Below are positions 54,069-62,871 of a stretch of DNA of 64,000 nt, one piece after another (position 1 is the first letter of the stretch; each line of letters begins with the position of its first letter). The stretch lies in NCBI GenBank assembly GCA_902598655.1, contig CACKCQ010000006.1:1-64000 (forward strand), given 5' to 3'. The DNA comes from an uncultured Pelagibacteraceae bacterium (lineage in GTDB: Bacteria; Pseudomonadota; Alphaproteobacteria; Pelagibacterales; Pelagibacteraceae). The position numbers and the translations under genes are program-made. Under the pieces are notes generated by a model. That model was not told the origin of the DNA, did not search any database, and saw nothing but the letters and a program-made list of their open reading frames with translations.

Positions 54069-54622
54069 TGAGATATTTAATTTTTTTTTTATTTTTTTTC
54101 TTCTGTTCAAAACTTTACGCATTACCTAAAAATGAAATTAAAAATAAATTGGAGAAAACAAATAGTGTCTACTTTGAGTTTATACAAAAAATAAATAATA
54201 AAGTTGAAAAAGGTGAATGCAAGTTACTCTATCCAAAAAAAATATTATGCAAATACAATGATATTTACGAAAAAGTTATGGTATCAAACGGTAGATCTCT
54301 TTTGATTAACAGTAAAAAAATTAAGAATTACTTAATCTATAAATTAAAAGACACTCCTTTGAATTTAATACTTGATAAAAGTTTTTTATTAAAAAAAATT
54401 GATGAAGTTCAAAATATTGAAGAAAATATTCAAAATTATTACTTTAAAATCAATCACAATAATAGTTTGATTACAATATTTTTTGACAAAGAAAGTTACG
54501 ATATAAAAGGTTGGACCACTAAGGATATTTATCAAAATTCAGTCGAAACAATATTGCTTAATGTGGAAACAAATCTTATGATTGACGATAGAATATTTAG
54601 AATACAAAAATATATTAATTAA
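54068..54622 (+). CDS. lolA: Outer-membrane lipoprotein carrier protein LolA-like
   Basis: This 184-residue protein starts at GTG 54068 (TAGTG overlap with ftsK). A signal peptide (LIFFLFFFFCSKLYA) precedes a LolA-type incomplete beta barrel, with VYFEFIQKIN, GECKLLYPKKILCKY and VSNGRSLLI strands. The ftsK-lolA pairing is common in proteobacteria. The sequence is divergent and has two cysteines (about 52 and 61) not usual for LolA. It should ferry lipoproteins across the periplasm. The end overlaps the convergent GNAT gene by 8 bases. Confidence 0.85.
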   Translation: MRYLIFFLFFFFCSKLYALPKNEIKNKLEKTNSVYFEFIQKINNKVEKGECKLLYPKKILCKYNDIYEKVMVSNGRSLLINSKKIKNYLIYKLKDTPLNLILDKSFLLKKIDEVQNIEENIQNYYFKINHNNSLITIFFDKESYDIKGWTTKDIYQNSVETILLNVETNLMIDDRIFRIQKYIN

Positions 54623-55127
54623 TATCAATATTAATAGTTTCAGATTTAAAAATTTTCATCCCTCTACCTAAATAATTATTGAGAGCATGTTTATGATCTA
54701 ATGAGCAAGTATGGAGCCAAACTTTTTTGGTATTGTTTCTAAAGCCTAATTTTAAAGCTTCAGAAAGTAAATATCCCCCATATTTTTTACCTATGTATTG
54801 ATCTAAAATCCCAAAATAAGCTATCTCACATTTACTTGTTTCAGGATGGAACAATAACTCAAAAAATCCGATTAATTCATTATTATCTGTCATTATGTAG
54901 GTTTCAAGATTAGCGTTTTTTGTATAATTCATCCACTTGAGATCGTCCCAAATTAGTCTATCAATCCAGCGATAGCTTTTGCCAATTTGCTTGTAGAAAA
55001 ATTTATTTATTTGAAAATCTGGAGGGTTTTTAATAGTGATTTTACATACACCACCTGGATTATTAGATGACCTAATATCATTTAGAGAATCTATCTCTAG
55101 GTATTTTCTATCAACTCTAGTAATCAC
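54615..55127 (-). CDS. GNAT family N-acetyltransferase
   Basis: The 170-residue protein shows a GNAT core: ELIGFFELLFHPETSKCEIAYFGI (in parts ELIGFFELLF, KCEIAYFGI), the acetyl-CoA loop DQYIGKKYGGYLLSEAL (Q/R-x-x-G-x-G/A variant, about 113-129), and the C-terminal HTCSLDHKHALNNYLGRGM helix-strand. The acceptor is unknown. It overlaps the HIT gene by 4 bases (ATGA) and the convergent lolA by 8. Confidence 0.88.
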   Translation of the reverse strand: MITRVDRKYLEIDSLNDIRSSNNPGGVCKITIKNPPDFQINKFFYKQIGKSYRWIDRLIWDDLKWMNYTKNANLETYIMTDNNELIGFFELLFHPETSKCEIAYFGILDQYIGKKYGGYLLSEALKLGFRNNTKKVWLHTCSLDHKHALNNYLGRGMKIFKSETINIDIN

Positions 55128-55489
55128 GAAACCATTTTTCCAACTTTTTCACCTCCAAATAAATGGAAGTGTAAATGTGGAACTTCTTGACCGCCATAGT
55201 CACTAATGTTTGCAAGAGCCCTATATCCTTTTCCATCAATAGAAGATATTCCAAGCTTTTTTGAAACTATAGTTATTCCCTTCATTAATCCCACAATTTC
55301 ATCATCAGAGGCATTTGTGTTGAAATCATCTAAGTCTATATAATTTCCTTTAGGTATAACTAAAGCATGAATTTTCTTTTGGGGATTAATATCATAAAAT
55401 GATAAAACAAAATTATCTTCATAAATTTTTTTACAAGGAATTTCACCCCTTAAAATTTTGGCAAAAATGTTTTGATCATTGTATTTCAT
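55124..55489 (-). CDS. HIT family nucleotide-binding protein (HinT-like)
   Basis: This 121-residue protein has the HinT layout: NIFAKILRGEIPCKKIYED at the start, LSFYDINPQKKIHALVIPKG in the middle and the catalytic histidine triad in VPHLHFHLFGG (about 107-117). HinT enzymes hydrolyse nucleoside phosphoramidates and acyl-adenylates. It is co-transcribed with the GNAT gene that follows it. Confidence 0.95.
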   Translation of the reverse strand: MKYNDQNIFAKILRGEIPCKKIYEDNFVLSFYDINPQKKIHALVIPKGNYIDLDDFNTNASDDEIVGLMKGITIVSKKLGISSIDGKGYRALANISDYGGQEVPHLHFHLFGGEKVGKMVS

Positions 55490-55525
55490 AATTAATTTAT
55501 TTTAAAATATATTCTCATAATTGAA

Positions 55526-56008
55526 TTATTTATTCAACTCGACACTTAAAATTTCATCGTTACATCTTGTTTGAATTTTTATTTTGTTAGGTTGTTTATA
55601 ATACGACCAGACAGTTGTGTAACCATTTTTTGGAGGAGTGCTATTGAATGACATTACTGCATACGGCCAGGACTCATTATTATACGGGTCATCTAAATAA
55701 TTAGTCATACTTACTGCAGTAGCATAGCCAATAGTATAAAATCCTCTTGAACAATCAACTTTTGTCTCTTGCCCTTGTTTATTATTTTTCCAATCATACT
55801 CTCCACGTATATTTATTGAATTTTCTAATTCACATAAGGTTTGATTTGCTTTTACTTTTTGAATAATTATTTTGTGATTTGATTTGCAAGCACTTTCTTT
55901 TGCGCCTTCTGTATATCCGCTATAAGCGACTACCCCTACTGCAGCTAATATACCTATGATTGCTACTACAACAAGTAATTCTATTAAAGTGAAACCATTG
56001 CGCTTCAT
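55526..56008 (-). CDS. Type IV pilin-like prepilin
   Basis: The 160-residue protein has a perfect class-III leader: MKRNG cleaved before FTLIELLVVVAIIGILAAV, with glutamate at mature position 5. A globular domain with four cysteines (about residues 38, 58, 85 and 148) follows. Type IV pilins support adhesion, twitching or DNA uptake. No pilus assembly genes (pilB, pilC, pilD, pilQ) are nearby. It stands alone, 17 codon-lengths or less from its neighbours' promoters, and is divergent from the TRAP operon. Confidence 0.93.
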   Translation of the reverse strand: MKRNGFTLIELLVVVAIIGILAAVGVVAYSGYTEGAKESACKSNHKIIIQKVKANQTLCELENSINIRGEYDWKNNKQGQETKVDCSRGFYTIGYATAVSMTNYLDDPYNNESWPYAVMSFNSTPPKNGYTTVWSYYKQPNKIKIQTRCNDEILSVELNK

Positions 56009-56090
56009 TTTGAGAATATATTCTATTAAATTCCATGAAAATTTGCATTGTTAAAATATATGCAACTAATAAGATTAATTTTTAAAAAAA

Positions 56091-56096
56091 GAGAGG
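56091..56096 (+). promoter_or_regulatory. Strong Shine-Dalgarno GAGAGG for the TRAP binding protein
   Basis: GAGAGG ends 4 bases before the ATG at 56101. It is the same hexamer found before the ABC binding-protein and alcohol dehydrogenase genes. Confidence 0.75.
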
Positions 56097-56100
56097 AAAA

Positions 56101-57117
56101 ATGAATAAATTAAAATCAATTTATAAAACTATAATTGGCTTAACATTTATTTTTTCATTTGTTCTTACTTCAACAGCTGCTTTTTCAGAGATAGTTGGAC
56201 GACTATCTGTTCACTGGAGTCCGAAACACCACAGTGCAAAACATGCACAAATCTTTGCAGATGAAGTTAATAAAAGAGCAAAAGGAAAATTAAAAATCGA
56301 AGTTTATCCATCTAAACAATTATTTGGGATTAGAGAAGTAATGGGAGCGGTAACTTCTGGTGCAGTTGAACTTGGAGGAATTGTTGGAGTTGTAAGTTTT
56401 CCACCAATCAACAAGAACTTTAATGTTGCTTCATTTCCAGGACTATTTAATTCATGGGAACAACAAAGAGGTTTTTTTCAAAATTCACCTAAAGGAAAAG
56501 AAATTTGGGGTGAGTTAACAAAAAAAACTAACTCAACATTAGTTATGTATAACCCAGTTGGACCTGTAATGACTTTTTCAAGTGCTAAAGAATTAACAGG
56601 TATTGATGCAATGAAAGGTCTAAAGGCGAGAAGACTTTTAAAAAGTGAAGAACCTATGTGGGATGCTTTAGGCGCAAATAGAGTATCTTTACCTACTGGC
56701 GAAGTTTATACTTCATTACAAACTGGAATGATTGATACGATCAACAGCCCTCCAGGAAGTATAGAAGCATACAGTTGGTGGGAGTTTTTGAAATACGCTC
56801 AAAAGCCTTATCAATATTATGCTGATGCATATATTATGGCAAACTCAACTTGGTTTAATAGTCTGTCTCCAGACTTACAAAAAATCATAATGGATGTTGG
56901 TAAAGAAATAGGAAAAAGATCAACTGACTTAATTATGGATACTGGAGAAAGCACTCTTAAAAAATTCCAAGAAAGAGGTGGGGTTGTTACTACGCTTTCA
57001 GGAGCTGAAAAAGCTAAGTTTGATAAGCTTATGAAAGATGAAGTAATGCCAGCAATGGCTAAAATGATTGATGCTGACGCCTTAGAGGCTGCACAAGCAT
57101 ATGCTAAGAGCAATTAG
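56101..57117 (+). CDS. dctP: TRAP transporter periplasmic substrate-binding protein DctP
   Basis: The 338-residue protein has a signal peptide (cleavage around TAAFS, residue 29) and the DctP family pattern: HSAKHAQIFADEVNKRAKGKLKIEVYPSKQL (in parts FADEVNKRAKGKLKIEVYP), the GLKARRLLKSEEPMWDALGA block with the ligand-binding arginine region, and QTGMIDTINSPP. TRAP systems bind organic acids, ectoines, taurine or similar small anions; the ligand here is not deducible. It is followed by dctQ after 28 bases. Confidence 0.94.
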   Translation: MNKLKSIYKTIIGLTFIFSFVLTSTAAFSEIVGRLSVHWSPKHHSAKHAQIFADEVNKRAKGKLKIEVYPSKQLFGIREVMGAVTSGAVELGGIVGVVSFPPINKNFNVASFPGLFNSWEQQRGFFQNSPKGKEIWGELTKKTNSTLVMYNPVGPVMTFSSAKELTGIDAMKGLKARRLLKSEEPMWDALGANRVSLPTGEVYTSLQTGMIDTINSPPGSIEAYSWWEFLKYAQKPYQYYADAYIMANSTWFNSLSPDLQKIIMDVGKEIGKRSTDLIMDTGESTLKKFQERGGVVTTLSGAEKAKFDKLMKDEVMPAMAKMIDADALEAAQAYAKSN

Positions 57118-57145
57118 AAGAAGTTAAACTTTTTCTATAAAGATT

Positions 57146-57637
57146 ATGAGGGCATTGCGAGCTATTAATAATTTGCTAGCAAAATCTGCAATTTCGCTCG
57201 CAATGTTCATTGTCTTTTTAATGGTGGCAGCTTTAGCATTAAGCGCCACAACAAGATTTATCACAGGCACAGGATTTGCTTGGTTTATTGAATTACCACC
57301 CGTAATGGTGAGTTGGTTAGTATTTCCATTACTTGGTCCTTTATTAAAGCAAGGACAACATATTAAAGTAGATTTTTTAAGTCATTATTTATCTGACAAA
57401 TCAAAAAATATTATTGGAGCAATCGTAAATTTAATAGCTTTAATTTCTGCATGCATATTCTTTAAGGCAGGAGTTGATGCAACTACAATGTATTATAATT
57501 TAGGACAGATGATGGAATTAGAAATTAACATTCCTATCTGGTGGATGTTTTTGGCTTTTCCAGTTGGTTTTTTAATTTTAGCATTAACTTCTTTAGAGCT
57601 TATTATAGATAATTTAAAAAAACTTTCAGGGAAATAA
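57146..57637 (+). CDS. dctQ: TRAP transporter small membrane subunit DctQ
   Basis: This 163-residue protein has four membrane helices with the DctQ features RFITGTGFAWFIELPPVMVSW (about 32-52), LVFPLLGPLLKQGQHIKVDFL and the IPIWWMFLAFPVGFLIL last helix. It joins DctM to make the sodium-driven TRAP permease. It stops directly at the dctM start, with no gap. Confidence 0.93.
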   Translation: MRALRAINNLLAKSAISLAMFIVFLMVAALALSATTRFITGTGFAWFIELPPVMVSWLVFPLLGPLLKQGQHIKVDFLSHYLSDKSKNIIGAIVNLIALISACIFFKAGVDATTMYYNLGQMMELEINIPIWWMFLAFPVGFLILALTSLELIIDNLKKLSGK

Positions 57638-58903
57638 ATGTTTGGACTAGCTTTTATTATTTCTCTTGTAACATTAATTATCTCAGTTCCAATTTTTTTA
57701 GTTTTTGGTTTGGGAAGTTCTTTAGCAGCTATTGCAGGATTAAATTTACCGTGGTCAGTTCTTATTCAAGTTTCATTTGGTGCATTAACTAAACATGTCC
57801 TAATCGCTGTTCCGTTATTTATTTTTACTGGAATGGCAATGTTAAAAGGAGGTGCTGCCTCAAGATTGGTTAAATTTACAACAACACTTGTTGGACATTG
57901 GCCAGGTGGATTGGGTGTTGCTATGGTTATCGCGATGGGTTTCTTTGCGGCTTTTTGTGGTTCAATTCTTGCAGCCATTACTGCTGTTGGGACAATCATG
58001 ATGCCTAAAATGATTGAACAGGGTTATCCAACTCCATTCGTTGTTGTACTAGCAGCATCTGCTGCTCTATTAGAGGCATTGATACCTCCATCCAATGCAG
58101 CAATACTATTTAGTGCTCTAACTAATGTTCCAGTGTCTAAAACTTTTGCTGCAGGAGTTATACCAGGGCTTGTATTACTTATTTTGATGGTCCTTCTAGT
58201 TTTGTTTAAATGCAGGCATATTAGAACGGATGAGAAGGCATCATTAAAAGAAAGAGTAAGTTCTTTTATCGCTGCACTGCCAGCATTGATCACACCAGTG
58301 ATAATTTTGGGTGGAATTTATGCTGGAATATTAACTCCATCTGAATCAGCTGCTGTTGCAGGAGTTTATGCTGTGCTCATTGGATTTTTAATTTATAGAG
58401 AGCTAACTTTTTCATCTTTAATTAGCTGTTTAAGGGAAACTGCAATCATAACAGCTGTAATTTTCGCAATTATAGCAACTGCAACATTCTTAAGTGTTGT
58501 TTTAACTTACACTCAAGCTCCTCAAAAAATTATTACATTCTTCACAGATAAAGGTGTGAGCGTAAATCTATTTTGGATAATGCTTGGAGCAATTTGTTTA
58601 ATTCTTGGAACGTTTATTGAAATTGTACCTGTATTTTATTTAACTGTTCCAATTTTTGCAGCAATTACATTATCATTTAACCAAAGCTTACTTCATCTTT
58701 ATGTGGTGTTTGTAGCATTTGCTGGAATAGGAATGATCACACCCCCCGTATGCGTTGGTATTTATACAGCTGCAGGTGTGATCAAAGAAAATCCAGCCAA
58801 AGCTTTCAAAGAAGTTCCTCTATTTACAATTGTTGGAATAATTTATGGAATACTGATGATACTATTTCCAATATTCTCAACCTGGTTGCCAAGTAAATTA
58901 TAA
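57638..58903 (+). CDS. dctM: TRAP transporter large membrane subunit DctM
   Basis: The 421-residue protein has about 12 membrane helices and DctM signatures: PLFIFTGMAMLKGGAASRLV (about 54-73), GFFAAFCGSILAAITAVGTIMMPKM (in parts FAAFCGSILAA, VGTIMMPKM), GILTPSESAAVAGVYA (about 231-246) and IGMITPPVCVGIY near the end. It forms the ion-coupled channel of the TRAP importer. It ends 2 bases before the convergent hisE stop with no terminator between. Confidence 0.94.
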   Translation: MFGLAFIISLVTLIISVPIFLVFGLGSSLAAIAGLNLPWSVLIQVSFGALTKHVLIAVPLFIFTGMAMLKGGAASRLVKFTTTLVGHWPGGLGVAMVIAMGFFAAFCGSILAAITAVGTIMMPKMIEQGYPTPFVVVLAASAALLEALIPPSNAAILFSALTNVPVSKTFAAGVIPGLVLLILMVLLVLFKCRHIRTDEKASLKERVSSFIAALPALITPVIILGGIYAGILTPSESAAVAGVYAVLIGFLIYRELTFSSLISCLRETAIITAVIFAIIATATFLSVVLTYTQAPQKIITFFTDKGVSVNLFWIMLGAICLILGTFIEIVPVFYLTVPIFAAITLSFNQSLLHLYVVFVAFAGIGMITPPVCVGIYTAAGVIKENPAKAFKEVPLFTIVGIIYGILMILFPIFSTWLPSKL

Positions 58904-58905
58904 AT

Positions 58906-59178
58906 TTATTTTTTTCTACTCTTTAATTCTTCCATTACTTCTTCAATTTTTATACCACTTTTTTCAAGATACATAATTAAGTGATATAAAACATCTGCAG
59001 CTTCATGAATTTTGTTTGAGTCTTGCTCTACAGCTTCAATTAACTCATTTATTTCTTCTATGACTTTTTCTTTTGCTAAAGATTTATCTTCTAAAAGCTT
59101 ATTAGTATATGAGCCTTCAATAGGATTACTTTTTCGCTCTCTTGCAAGGTTAACGAGATCTTCTAATATCTTTAACAT
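58906..59178 (-). CDS. hisE: Phosphoribosyl-ATP pyrophosphatase
   Basis: Starting at ATG 59178, one base after the hisF stop, the protein has 90 residues. It has the MazG-like all-helical pattern: SYTNKLLEDKSLAKEKVIEEINELIEA (in parts SYTNKLLEDK, KVIEEINELIEAV) and EAADVLYHLIMYL with the metal-binding EExxE/ExxD acids. It removes pyrophosphate from phosphoribosyl-ATP in step 2 of histidine synthesis. A longer start at 59229 would add 17 residues inside hisF and is less likely. Confidence 0.93.
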   Translation of the reverse strand: MLKILEDLVNLARERKSNPIEGSYTNKLLEDKSLAKEKVIEEINELIEAVEQDSNKIHEAADVLYHLIMYLEKSGIKIEEVMEELKSRKK

Positions 59179-59179
59179 T

Positions 59180-59932
59180 CTAAATCCTAACAGGTATATC
59201 TTTTGAAGCCAAATATTGCTTTGCTTCATTTACTGAATAAGTACCATAATGGAATATGGATGCAGCTAAAACAGCGCTAGCACCTGATTTTATTCCATCT
59301 ACTAAATGATCTAATGTACCAACTCCACCTGATGCAATAACTGGAATATTGACCATTGATGATATCTTTTGCATTAATTCAATATCATATCCAGATTGCG
59401 TTCCATCTTTATCCATTGAAGTAACTAAAAGCTCACCAGCACCACATTTCTCCATTTTAGATGCAAATTCTAACGCATTTATGCCAGTTGGATTTCTTCC
59501 ACCATGTGTGAAGATTTCCCATCCATCATCTTTTCTCTTAGCATCAATAGCAACAACAATGCACTGTGATCCAAATTTTCTAGAACTATCTTCAACAACT
59601 TTTGCATTTTGCACAGCTGCTGTATTAATTGATACTTTATCGGCCCCACAATTAAGCAATTTATTAATGTCATCAATACTTCTAACACCACCACCTACAG
59701 TTAGTGGCACAAAACATTTCTTAGAAGTTTTCTCTACTACTTCATAAATAGTATCTCTATTTTCATTTGAAGCGGTGATATCTAAAAAGCAAATTTCGTC
59801 TGCTCCTCCATCACTATAGATTTTTGCTTGTTCAACAGGATCTCCTGCATCTTTAAGGTCAACAAAGTTTATACCTTTTACAACACGACCATTTTTAACA
59901 TCTAAACAAGGTATAATTCTATTTTTAAGCAT
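59180..59932 (-). CDS. hisF: Imidazole glycerol phosphate synthase cyclase subunit
   Basis: The 250-residue TIM barrel shows [19 protein letters not shown] with the catalytic aspartate D11, [46 protein letters not shown] with the second aspartate (about 130), and ASGGVGTL. With HisH it makes imidazole glycerol phosphate and AICAR. It overlaps hisA by 8 bases and precedes hisE by one. Confidence 0.97.
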   Translation of the reverse strand: MLKNRIIPCLDVKNGRVVKGINFVDLKDAGDPVEQAKIYSDGGADEICFLDITASNENRDTIYEVVEKTSKKCFVPLTVGGGVRSIDDINKLLNCGADKVSINTAAVQNAKVVEDSSRKFGSQCIVVAIDAKRKDDGWEIFTHGGRNPTGINALEFASKMEKCGAGELLVTSMDKDGTQSGYDIELMQKISSMVNIPVIASGGVGTLDHLVDGIKSGASAVLAASIFHYGTYSVNEAKQYLASKDIPVRI

Positions 59933-60644
59933 CTATTTCTTTTGCAAGTTCATCTAACTTTATGTCTCCATCGTATATAGCTTTTCCGACTATAACACCT
60001 TCGATATTATTTAAACTTTTAGCTTTTTTAATGTCATTAATCGATGAAACTCCGCCTGATATAACTACTGGACAATTAGAAATATTCGCCACTTTTTGTG
60101 TTTCTTCAAAATTCGGGCTTTGCTTAGTTCCATCTCTATTAATATCTGTGTAAATAATCCTGCTAACTCCATAATTATTTACCTTTTTTAAATATTCTGT
60201 TGTTAATTTATCAGATTCCTCTGTCCATCCTGAAATCGCAAGATGTCCATCTTTTGCATCTAAACCTAATGCAATTTGGTTTTGAAATTTATTACAAGCA
60301 TCTTCTAAAAAACTTCTATCTTTTATAGCAGCACTTCCCAAAATTACTTTTTCAACACCAGCATCAATATATTTTTGAATAGTCTCAAAATTTCTTACTC
60401 CGCCTCCTATTTCTATTTTGAGGTCAAATTTTCCAATAATATCTTGAATAATATCAATATTAATTGGATCTCCGGTTAATGCACCATCCAAATCAACTAT
60501 ATGTAAATTTTTAAATCCATTATCTTTATATTTTCCAGCTTGCTCTACAGGAGACATTTCATATTCAGTTTTATTTTCAAAATCTCCTTTGATTAATCTA
60601 ACGCACTTTTTATCTTTAATGTCTATTGCTGGAAAAATTTTCAT
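59925..60644 (-). CDS. hisA: Phosphoribosylformimino-AICAR-phosphate isomerase
   Basis: This 239-residue half-barrel-duplicated enzyme shows [20 protein letters not shown] with catalytic D8, [37 protein letters not shown] with the second aspartate (about 129), and VISGGVSS. It performs the Amadori rearrangement before HisHF. The SHOCT-domain gene immediately upstream separates it by one base. Confidence 0.97.
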   Translation of the reverse strand: MKIFPAIDIKDKKCVRLIKGDFENKTEYEMSPVEQAGKYKDNGFKNLHIVDLDGALTGDPINIDIIQDIIGKFDLKIEIGGGVRNFETIQKYIDAGVEKVILGSAAIKDRSFLEDACNKFQNQIALGLDAKDGHLAISGWTEESDKLTTEYLKKVNNYGVSRIIYTDINRDGTKQSPNFEETQKVANISNCPVVISGGVSSINDIKKAKSLNNIEGVIVGKAIYDGDIKLDELAKEIDA

Positions 60645-60645
60645 T

Positions 60646-61557
60646 TCAATTTAAGATTTTTTTCTTTGCTTTTTCAAATTCGTCCTTTGATAAAACACCA
60701 GATTTATAAAGATCGTTTAGTTCTTGAATTTGATTTATAAAATCAGAATCTTTTTTTGTAGATATGCTTTTACTAGATTTATTTTTTGACTTAAAAGAAT
60801 TATCAATTATTTGGTTAAAATCTGCAAAAAAACTTTTACAATTAACTACACAATAACCATCCATAACAAATAACTTATCATCAACTTCTGAAATATAGTA
60901 AGCAATATTGCCCAACTTAATCTTCGATGATGTAAGAAGATATGTAATATCACCATTAATTATCAGGTAAGGTTTTTTATTTGAATATTTTGATATAGTG
61001 AATTTATCAAAATTAATGAATAAACCATCCATGAACATATAATAGTCTTTGCCAGATGTTATTTCGTTTTTAATTTTATTTGAAAATTTCTGTAGCTCTG
61101 AAGAAGACATTTCTCTTATTTCATCAATATTTATCCCATATTCAGACAGCATATCATTATCATTTATTTTTTCGTCAGTTCTAAAATATGTAAAAAATGT
61201 TCCAGAGTTATTCTTTTTTAAAATATTTTTTGTAGTCTTTAATAAACTTTTAACTTTTGAGTCGCTGAATGAGTCTATCATCTTATTATATTTAGTTATT
61301 ATTGGCTTAATGACTTTTATTTCATTAAAATTTTTTCCAGCTTCTACCTGATTAACAATTTCTAGGACTTTATTGTCAATTAAGCCAAAACAAGTTGAAA
61401 ATTCTTGGCAAAAAGAAGAACCAAAACTTGTATCATTCCAATTAATTACATTGAACTTGTTAGGAAAAATTATTTTGTGCATTCCTAGATCTAGCTCTTT
61501 TGCAAAAGATTTTGTTGAAATAAACATTAAACTTAAAATTAAGATATATTTTTTCAT
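60646..61557 (-). CDS. Secreted SHOCT-domain protein inserted in the his operon
   Basis: The 303-residue protein has a signal peptide (ILILSLMFISTKSFA), a central domain of unknown fold with two cysteine pairs (FCQEFSTCF and GYCVVNCKSF), a serine/lysine-rich linker and a C-terminal SHOCT-like motif (QELNDLYKSGVLSKDEFEKAKKKIL, in parts IQELNDLYKSGVLS and FEKAKKKIL). SHOCT motifs are short oligomerisation or membrane-associated helices. It is one base from both hisH and hisA, so it is co-expressed with histidine synthesis, though no functional link is apparent. Confidence 0.75.
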   Translation of the reverse strand: MKKYILILSLMFISTKSFAKELDLGMHKIIFPNKFNVINWNDTSFGSSFCQEFSTCFGLIDNKVLEIVNQVEAGKNFNEIKVIKPIITKYNKMIDSFSDSKVKSLLKTTKNILKKNNSGTFFTYFRTDEKINDNDMLSEYGINIDEIREMSSSELQKFSNKIKNEITSGKDYYMFMDGLFINFDKFTISKYSNKKPYLIINGDITYLLTSSKIKLGNIAYYISEVDDKLFVMDGYCVVNCKSFFADFNQIIDNSFKSKNKSSKSISTKKDSDFINQIQELNDLYKSGVLSKDEFEKAKKKILN

Positions 61558-61558
61558 T

Positions 61559-62185
61559 TTATAAATTTATAAAATTATTAATTATTTTAAGACCAGTTTT
61601 ATCACTTTTTTCTGGGTGGAACTGTGTTCCAAATATATTTTCTTTTTCAACTGCACAAACTATATTCGATGAATAATCAGTTGTAGCAGTAGTGACTGAA
61701 TTATCCTTTGGAACAAACTCGTAACTATGCACGAAATACATATGAGAATTGTTTTCTATATCTTTAAAAATTTTACTATCTTTAATAATATTGATTTGAT
61801 TCCAACCAATATGAGGAAGTTTATATTTTCCATCTTGATTATCAATTTTAGAAACTTTACCAGAAATCCAACCTAATCCCTTAGTCTCAACTTCTTCATA
61901 ACCAACATCTGCGAACATTTGAAGACCTACACAAATACCGAGAAGTGGTTTTTTATTATTTAACACAAACTCACTTAAAGTATCGATTAAGCCATTTATG
62001 CTATTTAAACCGTCTATGCAGCTTTTAAATGATCCCTGCCCTGGTAAAACTACTTTGTCGCTTGATTTAATTTTATTTAAATCTGAAGTTACTTCGATAT
62101 TAACTTTATCTTTAGCAACTTCCTTGAAGGAGTTAATTACAGAGCTAATATTACCCGATTTATAGTCAACAATTGTGACGTCCAT
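61559..62185 (-). CDS. hisH: Imidazole glycerol phosphate synthase glutamine amidotransferase subunit
   Basis: The 208-residue class-I amidotransferase has the nucleophile elbow LLGICVGLQMFAD (Cys about 80), VVLPGQGSF oxyanion strand, the HSYEFVP block and the Cys-His-Glu partner GTQFHPEKS near residues 188-196. It supplies ammonia to HisF. The SHOCT gene follows after one base, and hisB precedes by 5. Confidence 0.97.
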   Translation of the reverse strand: MDVTIVDYKSGNISSVINSFKEVAKDKVNIEVTSDLNKIKSSDKVVLPGQGSFKSCIDGLNSINGLIDTLSEFVLNNKKPLLGICVGLQMFADVGYEEVETKGLGWISGKVSKIDNQDGKYKLPHIGWNQINIIKDSKIFKDIENNSHMYFVHSYEFVPKDNSVTTATTDYSSNIVCAVEKENIFGTQFHPEKSDKTGLKIINNFINL

Positions 62186-62190
62186 TAATC

Positions 62191-62781
62191 TTATAAAGAG
62201 CCCTTTGTCGAAGGAATTGTACTTTTGTTTCTTGGATCCAATTCTAATGCAGCTCTTAAAGTTCTGGCTAGTCCTTTATAACAAGACTCTATAATGTGGT
62301 GACTATTATCACCGTAAATATTTTCAACGTGCAATGTAATTCCTGCAGCTTGCGAGAATGCTTGGAACCATTCTTTAAATAATTCAGTGTCCATCTCACC
62401 AAGTTTTTCAACTTTTAATTTTACATTCCAAATCAAATAAGGTCTGTTTGAAACATCTATTGCTACTCTTGTTAATGTTTCATCCATTGGTAACAAAATG
62501 TGAGCATATCTTTTAATGCCTACAAATTTTTTTGAGGCTTTCTTTAAGCATTCTCCAATAGCAATCCCGGTATCTTCTGTTGTGTGGTGAAGATCGATGT
62601 GTGTGTCACCTTTAGCTTTAACAGTTAAATCCATTGATGAGTGTTTAGATAACTGCTCAAGCATGTGATCTAAGAAACCTATTCCTGTGTCAACTTTGTA
62701 CTTACCTTTGCCATCAATATTAAGATCGACGCTGATATTGGTTTCTTTTGTTTTTCTAGCTATTTTTGCTTTTCTTTTCAT
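62191..62781 (-). CDS. hisB: Imidazoleglycerol-phosphate dehydratase
   Basis: The 196-residue monofunctional enzyme carries [16 protein letters not shown] (about 33-48), the manganese motif [15 protein letters not shown] (about 63-77), and the second metal block [20 protein letters not shown]. It dehydrates imidazole glycerol phosphate. It is the first gene of the visible his operon and diverges from hslV across a 90-base intergenic region. Confidence 0.97.
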   Translation of the reverse strand: MKRKAKIARKTKETNISVDLNIDGKGKYKVDTGIGFLDHMLEQLSKHSSMDLTVKAKGDTHIDLHHTTEDTGIAIGECLKKASKKFVGIKRYAHILLPMDETLTRVAIDVSNRPYLIWNVKLKVEKLGEMDTELFKEWFQAFSQAAGITLHVENIYGDNSHHIIESCYKGLARTLRAALELDPRNKSTIPSTKGSL

Positions 62782-62836
62782 AATTTAAATTAGGTATATA
62801 GGTATTTTTGATTATATCAATAATACTAAACCTGGG

Positions 62837-62864
62837 CTTGAACTATTTAAATTCATATCCATCT
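62837..62864 (+). promoter_or_regulatory. Candidate RpoH (sigma-32-like) promoter of hslVU
   Basis: CTTGAAC (62837-62843), a 13-base spacer and ATCCATCT (62857-62864) match the heat-shock consensus CTTGAAA-N13-CCCCATnT at 6 of 7 and 6 of 8 positions. The hslV ATG at 62872 follows 7 bases later, so the transcript would start at or beside the start codon. hslVU is a classical RpoH target. The hspQ promoter has the same layout. Confidence 0.68.
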
Positions 62865-62871
62865 ATAGTCC

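Noticed and set aside
58906..59229. Longer hisE starting at 59229
   Set aside because: The extra 17 residues lie inside hisF and do not look like HisE; the ATG at 59178 gives the normal length and a one-base gap.
59349..59747. 132-codon open frame on the plus strand
   Set aside because: It is exactly antisense to hisF, whose motifs are intact, and its translation has no recognisable domain.
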